The position numbers and the translations under genes are program-made. This document shows, in pieces, positions 58,083-64,000 of a DNA stretch of 64,000 bases. The stretch lies in the NCBI GenBank assembly GCA_017893485.1, contig CM030366.1, forward strand, positions 102,622,953 through 102,686,952, read 5' to 3'. The notes under the pieces were generated by a model that was given only the letters and a program-made list of their open reading frames with translations, did no database searches and was not told where the DNA came from. Origin of the DNA: Hemerocallis citrina. Its lineage: Eukaryota; Streptophyta; Magnoliopsida; Asparagales; Asphodelaceae. Numbering within the stretch: position 1 is the first letter of the stretch; each line of letters starts with the position of its first letter.

Positions 58083-61000
58083 CATCTCTTGGAATATTCA
58101 GGGTCTCTGGTGTGCTTCCAAGCAACAAGTTGTGTTTCAACTGATTTCTTCTTCTCATTGTGATCTGATCTCCCTATAAGAATCAAAACTTGATTCTCCA
58201 TCCAACACCCTCTTTCGTTCAATCGGTGGCTCTTTAATCACCAATTGGATTTCCCTTGATGCAGTTGGATCAAGAGGAGAGATCCTCTTTGGCTTCAAAG
58301 ATTCTCGATTCTCCCTTATTTCGATTCGTAGATTAACTTTTTTCCTCATTGTTCAACTTCACTGGGCCGATCTCAACTGTGTTCTCACAGTTGTGTCGGT
58401 TTATTGCCCGTCCACTGCGGACCGCCGTAATGAGTTTTGGAACAAATTTAACTCATTCCGAAACAACATTCAGGGACTCTTCTTTTTTTGTGGTGACTTT
58501 AATGTCACGCAATTCTCCTATGAAAGATCGGGTATTGCCTCGCAATCTTTAGACTCTTCGTTTTAACGATTACATCTGCTCCCTGCAATTGACGGATCTA
58601 CCACTCAACGGCAGATCCTTCACATGGTCCAATATGCGTTCTACCCCTCCTTGGTTAAGCTTGATCGTTTTTTGGTGTTCCTTGACTGGATCAACTTATT
58701 CCACTACACCTTTGCTTCAGCCATGCCCAATCCATCGTCAGACCATATTCCTATCTCTTTGTTCTCCAATTATAATTTCTCTAGACCTTTCAAATTCCAT
58801 TTCAAAAAAAATTTGTTGCAAGACCAAATCTTCGTCAATCTGATCTTAGAGTGCCTCTCCTCGATCACGGGCTCCTCCGGGCTTGGACGTATCCTAATCA
58901 AGCTTCACGCCATTAAGTACGACTGTAAAATCGGGCGGAAAGAAAGATTTGCTAATGCAAATTTCCTTAAAATTGTTTTCCTGTCTTCCATTGATAAACT
59001 TGAGGAACTTGGTCCTATTTCAGAATCCCTTCGTTTCCGAACGTGCATCCTATAAAAGAGAATATGTGTCTATTCTTCACAACGATCAAATTAAATGGGT
59101 CCAGCTGGCTTAGTTTCGTTGGCTGAAAGAGGGTGATGGAAACACCTCCTTATTCCATAACTTTGCTTCGCATCGTCTGCGATTCAATCGTATTTCCTCT
59201 ATTATATACAATGGTGACGATCTCACCACCGATCATGATATTCATGCTACTTTCCTTCGTTTCTTTAAAGATCTTTTGGGATCGTAGAAACAATGCTCCA
59301 TTCACCTTGACTGGACCCAATTGTATGGTCAGCAGTCGCATGATCTTTCTAGGTTGGAAGAACCTTTTTCCTTAGAAGAGATCAAGTCTACGGTGTTCTC
59401 TCTTAAACGTGATTCCGCTCCTGGCCCGGATGGGTTTCCAGCCTTTTTCTTCCAATGCTTTTGGGATTCTCTTAAAGACGACCTTCTCAAAATGTTTTCT
59501 GATTTACACCAAGGTACCTTCTCTTTTGAAAGGATCAACTATGAGCACATCATTCTTATCCCCAAATTCTTGGGAGCCAACTCGGTCTCCAACTTTCATC
59601 TGATTAGCTTGCTCAACATGACCTTCAAGTTTATTATGAAAGTCCTTTCCAACCGTCTAAGTGCTATTATCTCTCTTATGATTGACCCAGCCCAATTAAG
59701 CTTTATTAAAGATCGTTTTATCCTAGATAGTGTGACTTCGGCACAAGAAATTATTTCTGAATGTCATAGATCTAACTCTGAGGGTATCCTGCTGAAATTA
59801 AGCTTCCAAAAAGCATATGATAATGTTTGTTGGGATTTCCTCCTTGAGATCCTCTTTCATCTTGGCTTTGGTCCAAAATGGATCGCCTGGATTAAATCCA
59901 GTCTTTTCGCGGGCACCTCTTCCATTATCATTAATGGATCAGAAGGTCACAAGTTCAGGTGTAAAGGTGGTCTTCGCTAGGGTGATCCAATTTCATCCCT
60001 TTTATTTTCTTTAGTGGTCGATGTGTTCAGTAAGTTGCTCCGCAATGCTTAGGAGGCTAACGTTATCGAAGGCCTTGGGGGTTCGCAAAGCTACCGTGGG
60101 GTGCTGAACCTCCATTATGCCGACGATACTATCATTTTTGCCAAGCCAAAGGGATGCACCTTACGTAACCTGAAGTTACTTCTTTACATCTTTGAAAGTG
60201 CCTCTGGTTTACCTATTAATTTTCAAAATCTTCGGTTCATTGGCTTGTGGGGGGGGTCTTAAAACCGTCAAGTGGAAATTACACACTTCTTTAACTGTGC
60301 TTCGCGCTCCTTTCCTATCCAATATCTCGGTATTCCCTTGAGATGGGGGAAGCTTCATAAATCGGATTGGATACCGATGATTGAAAAAGTTGAGTCCATA
60401 CTTAACTTTTGGTCAGGTAAGCACCTGTCGCATGGAGGCAGACTCATTCTTGTTAACTCTGTCCTCTACTCTATTACATTATATATGATGTCCTTCTTTT
60501 GTGTCCCGACTTAGGTTATTAAGAGGATTGACCAAATCAGAAGAAACTTCTTCTGGTCGGGTGCTGATGCCTATAGAGCTGGCACTCACCTATGTAACTG
60601 GAAGGTGATTTGCACTGCTAAGGCTGCAGGCGGTCTTGGGGTTCTCAACCTCAGACACCAAAATTTGGCACTCCTGGGTAAATGGTTTTGGAGAATCCTA
60701 AAAAATGATCAATTGCCTTGGGCTCGCCTTATCTCTCTTAAATGCTTCTCTCGGCATTTGGTTTGGGATTTTCACCCTTCTCTTTCCAGCAAGGCCTCTC
60801 CATTTTGGAAGGGAGTCTGGAAAGCAGCCAACCCTTTCCGTTGTGGCATATCCCATGAGTGCGCTGATGGCACTAAGACCAAATTTTGGAACGATCTATG
60901 GTTCGGTAATATGAAGCTTGCGGTGGCCTTCTCGTCGCTCTTCCATTTGGCCTCAAACCCTTGGGCCACGGTTGCAGACTATGTTACTATCATCAACAAC

Positions 61001-61718
61001 CAAAAGTTCTGGTCCATAGCCTTCTGTACTACTTTCCCTTCTCCTCTAGTGCATGAACATAATGACCTCTTTGTCAGGCTCAATCTTTATATCTGGCATC
61101 CTACTAATGATGTTAAATGGCGTTGGACCAGTTCCGGTTCCTACTCAGTTAAATCCTTCTACAATTTGCTTAATTTTGGGGGTATCTTATCCATGCGTGC
61201 TAAGTCCTTATGGAGTAGTTGCGCTCCCCTGAAATCTAAAATCCTCACCTGGCCTGTGCTTAACAACAAGCTTCTCACCGTTGAGGTTCTGAATAAAAGA
61301 AACCTGGCTTTAGGTCAATTATGCACTTTGTGCTCTTCAGCTCACAAGGACGCCGAACACCTTTTTCTCCAGTGTAACTTTGTTCAACCGTTATGGATGA
61401 TTTCTGTTCGGGCCTGGCAGGCTCCTTCTATTCCCAATGAATTTTCGTCCTGTTGGATGTCTCAATCTCTTAGGAAAGAGTTCCGTAAATCTTGGTTCCT
61501 TTCCAATATGGCTATTAAAAAGGGTGGTTTGGTCGAAATGGAATAAACGTATTTTTACTCTCACTGCTGCTATGATCGATAACATTATTGACGACTTTCT
61601 ATTTTTCACCAAATTTTGGTCTTCCACTTTATCGCATGACAAAGTTGAAGCCTTACATTTAGGTCGTCTGGATGAGGCGACCTATTTTTTTCGTTCTACA
61701 AATATTCTGTTCATTTAG
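58075..61718 (+). pseudogene. LINE ORF2: endonuclease, reverse transcriptase, C-terminal zinc-binding region
   Basis: It starts MRSISWNIQGLWCASKQQ, the N-terminus of the AP-like endonuclease. DLISL*ESK follows (a TAA where functional copies have Gln), then CGDFNVT near 58490 and SSDHIPIS near 58735. RT runs through SAPGPDGFPAFFFQ near 59425, the FILD/SFQKAYD region near 59730-59820, the catalytic YADD at 60116-60127 (LHYADDTIIFAK), and FPIQYLGIPL near 60315. The C-terminal part has LLGKWFWRI near 60672 and the zinc-binding segment LCTLCSSAHKDAEHLFLQC near 61320-61376. A frameshift near 61530 moves the end to 61718. Confidence 0.88.
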
Positions 61719-64000
61719 CTATGTTCTAGTCTAATTTGTATTCCGTTCTTGATGTTTCTTCGCAGAACTTATATGCCCCATTTTCAAATCTCACCTTTTT
61801 TGGGTCTCCTTTTGGTGGATGGCGTTGGGATCTGACTGCCTCCTCTCTTCTCTTTTGTGCTGGACTTGTATATTGTGTTATTAGTTCTGTTTTTTAGTTA
61901 TGGAAGAAGCTTCTTCCTTTTTCGTTGTACTGTTTTGGTGGTTTCTATCTTCATGGATGATGTTGTTTGTCTATTTACCTTGGAGGCCATGTTTCTATTT
62001 TCGTTAGCTGTTGGCTGATCCTTACTTTTGTTTCGGTAGCTGTATTGCTCCAGTGTTGGTTTTTTTTGTTGTGAGGCCTTTAGCTTGGCATCGCCGATGC
62101 TGGCATGGTATATTTGTGGGCCTTGCTAGAGGTCGATAGCTTTTATTCAGGCCGTGTTTTGGCTGTTGGTGTCCTGGCTGTGCTTCGTCGATAACATTTT
62201 TCTTTTGATGGGTGTTGTTCCAGGCAGGTTTTGGTGGATAGCCTGTTGTTTAGTGTGATATATTCTTTTTGAGCGTTGCTCTGGATTTTTAGCCGGTTGC
62301 TTCTTTCCTTCTCTTTGTAGCGGGTCAGTGGTTAGCTCTCTTTGGAGGCTTCTTTGGCTGTGTTCCTCCCTCCGGAGGGTATTGCATGTTTCTTCTCGGT
62401 TCTCCGACCCTGGGCCTACACTATTTTGCTTTGTTGTTAGGTTGTTTAGTATGGAAGGAATTCATCGAGTTGTTGAGCTATTTTTGAGCTTTTTCGCCCC
62501 TTGGGCTTAGTGATATCAATGTCTGCTTTGCTTTGGTGCTACTTTCTCCATTTTCTTTCTTGCGCCCTCGGAGCTATGACTGCTGTTAAGCTGGTTTGCA
62601 GCTTTTCTTTCGTAGCTCCCCTTACGGTTGAGGGGCCCCTGAGCGGTGCGCTGCCGTTTATTCTTCCCGCATTCTTTGGTCAGCTAACCTAGTGGTTCTC
62701 TTCGTCCCGGGTCCCAGCGGTCGCGGTTGTTTGCTTTCGCTCTTTTGCGTATTTTGGTTTAGTGGTTTGCATGGGTAATGTACTATGTTGCTTTTGTTTT
62801 CCTATTTTTACTGTGTTGTCTTGTTCTGTATAATTTTACTATGCGTGAAATTGTTGCTGCTTGTAATCTCTTTTTTTATTTAATATTGGGCCGGAATCTT
62901 TCGATTACATCTGCGTTATCCAAAAAAAAGTATTTATTAAAAATAAGAATTTAAAAATAAAATAATAAAATAAAATAAAATCAGGCAAGCATGTGCACAT
63001 GTGCACACGTTCATTGCACACACAAAATCCTACCGGCTGCACTTGTGTATGGGTTGGTCGGGTATTTTTTGAGTGAGATGAGTGGGTGAGTTAGTGGGTG
63101 ATTATTTGATGAGTGGGTAGATAGCGGTTAGTTAATTAAATCTCTCATTAATTAATCCTTTTAAAACCCCCATCCTAGCTTCACAACAACAACAAAAAAT
63201 TTGAAAAGAAAAGAAACCAAAATTTTGGTGCATGTCCACATTGTCCTTGCTGTTGATTGTCTCTTCTTCTTGGAGCTCGGATTTTAAGGAGAATGCCTAG
63301 GGGTTATTTTGCTAGGAACTTCTATTGGAAAATTCTTCAAATAGGTGGGTGCTTCTTTTGCTTTTTAATTGTTTTGTAGATTTCATGTTTAGGGCTTGAA
63401 TTGAAAATTTGTATGTGTTCTTTAGTTCAAAATTTCCTTATGATGCATGTTAGATTGTCATGTGTAATCTAGAGTTTTGTGGTAGATAAAATTGAGAAAT
63501 TGATACATGTTAAATTGATAATTGTCAGATTGTCTGCTTGAAAATTACAATTGATTGTCGTGCATTCAAATTATAAATTTTCATTAGAATATTTTAGTGA
63601 TAATTTCATGTGTATTGATGCATTGTAGCATACCATGATAGGATCATATATGTATAGGTGTATATGAATATAAAATTGCTAATTTGTGCTTAGAATTCAC
63701 GTGAAATTATGTGTAGATTATGAGTAGATGGTGGATGTGAGAATCTTTCACAATTTCATAACAATTACTAAAAATATTCATGCTAGTTTTTGTAAAGATA
63801 TGAATATTTGTAGCCAAATTGATTAATAAGTCATATGAGTATAAGAGTTCTCAAATTTCCCATTTAAATTGATTTGTGTATAACTTCATGTTATAATATA
63901 TTAAATTAGATAAAAATCCATTCTGAAAATTTAGAAGTATAATGTATGAGCAATAACTATGAGCAATAACTAAAAATTTAAATTAAGGAAAGACACTAGA

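Larger units (their letters stand above)
54787..62927 (+). mobile_element. L1-type LINE, near full length, 13-bp TSD
   Basis: It is flanked by AAGTATTTATTAA at 54774-54786 and 62928-62940, with a short A tract at 62922-62929 at its 3' end. This is the signature of target-primed reverse transcription. The order is a CT-rich 5' region (54787-55913), ORF1 with a CCHC knuckle (55914-58082), ORF2 with endonuclease, RT and C-terminal zinc-binding region (58075-61718), and a T/G-rich 3' UTR (61719-62921). Several stops and frameshifts inactivate both ORFs. Confidence 0.93.
54128..64000 (+). repeat. LTR of the solo-LTR superfamily, split by a LINE and cut by the window end
   Basis: It starts TGTAACACCCCGCAAAATTAAG, homologous to the minus-strand solo LTR that begins at 41706. 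It runs to 54786, is interrupted by the LINE, and resumes at 62928. The leader region (CATCCTAGCTTCACAACAAC near 63170) ends in AAATAGGTGGGTGC near 63340, as in the related LTRs. Whether it is solo or part of a full element lies beyond the window. Confidence 0.75.

Overview
The window is intergenic, heterochromatin-like nuclear DNA from a flowering plant, probably a eudicot (AT-rich; initiator tRNA-Met primed LTR retrotransposons, chromodomain Ty3 elements, L1-type LINEs, TRIMs and Helitrons). I find no intact host gene. Nearly all of it is a stack of transposable elements inserted into one another. Most boundaries can be fixed to the base from TG...CA ends and target-site duplications (TSDs).

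Layout: 1-8663 is a minus-strand Tekay/Del-like Ty3 chromovirus (copy A), cut off by the window start and by Helitron pieces at 8664-9252. 9750 starts an old Tekay-related LTR. It is split by a 3.3-kb solo LTR (12074-15385, TSD TTTAT) and then by a complete 11.8-kb plus-strand Tekay-like element, copy B (15666-27487, TSD GAAAT). A minus-strand LTR ends at 29296. A deleted Ty1/copia element (29689-34588, TSD CAAGG/CGAGG) carries in its 3' LTR an insertion (32085-33928, TSD ATAGT) made of a foreign LTR fragment plus a TRIM. An L1-type LINE (about 34594-42190) is interrupted by two solo LTRs (35271-37422, TSD GATTA; 38374-41706, TSD TTTCT).

A second TRIM (42600-53653, TSD AATGA/AATAA) is stretched from about 1.3 kb to 11 kb because two Helitrons sit in the TA microsatellite of its 3' LTR. 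The larger one (44042 to about 53189, minus strand) is the most interesting object here. It carries exon-intron fragments of at least three unrelated host genes on its own strand: an aleurain/cathepsin-H-like cysteine protease exon with the catalytic Cys, three consecutive exons of peroxisomal hydroxypyruvate reductase (HPR1), and one exon of an ARP-type AP endonuclease. A GC-rich exon-like block lies near its 5' end. From 54128 to the window end is another LTR of the solo-LTR superfamily, holding an 8.1-kb L1-type LINE (54787-62927) with a 13-bp TSD.

All coding regions are decayed. The two Tekay-like copies share eight in-frame stop codons at the same positions and a 151-153-bp intron between gag and protease. 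This suggests descent from an already defective but still mobilised master. The captured exons in the Helitron, by contrast, are free of stops and keep their reading frames.
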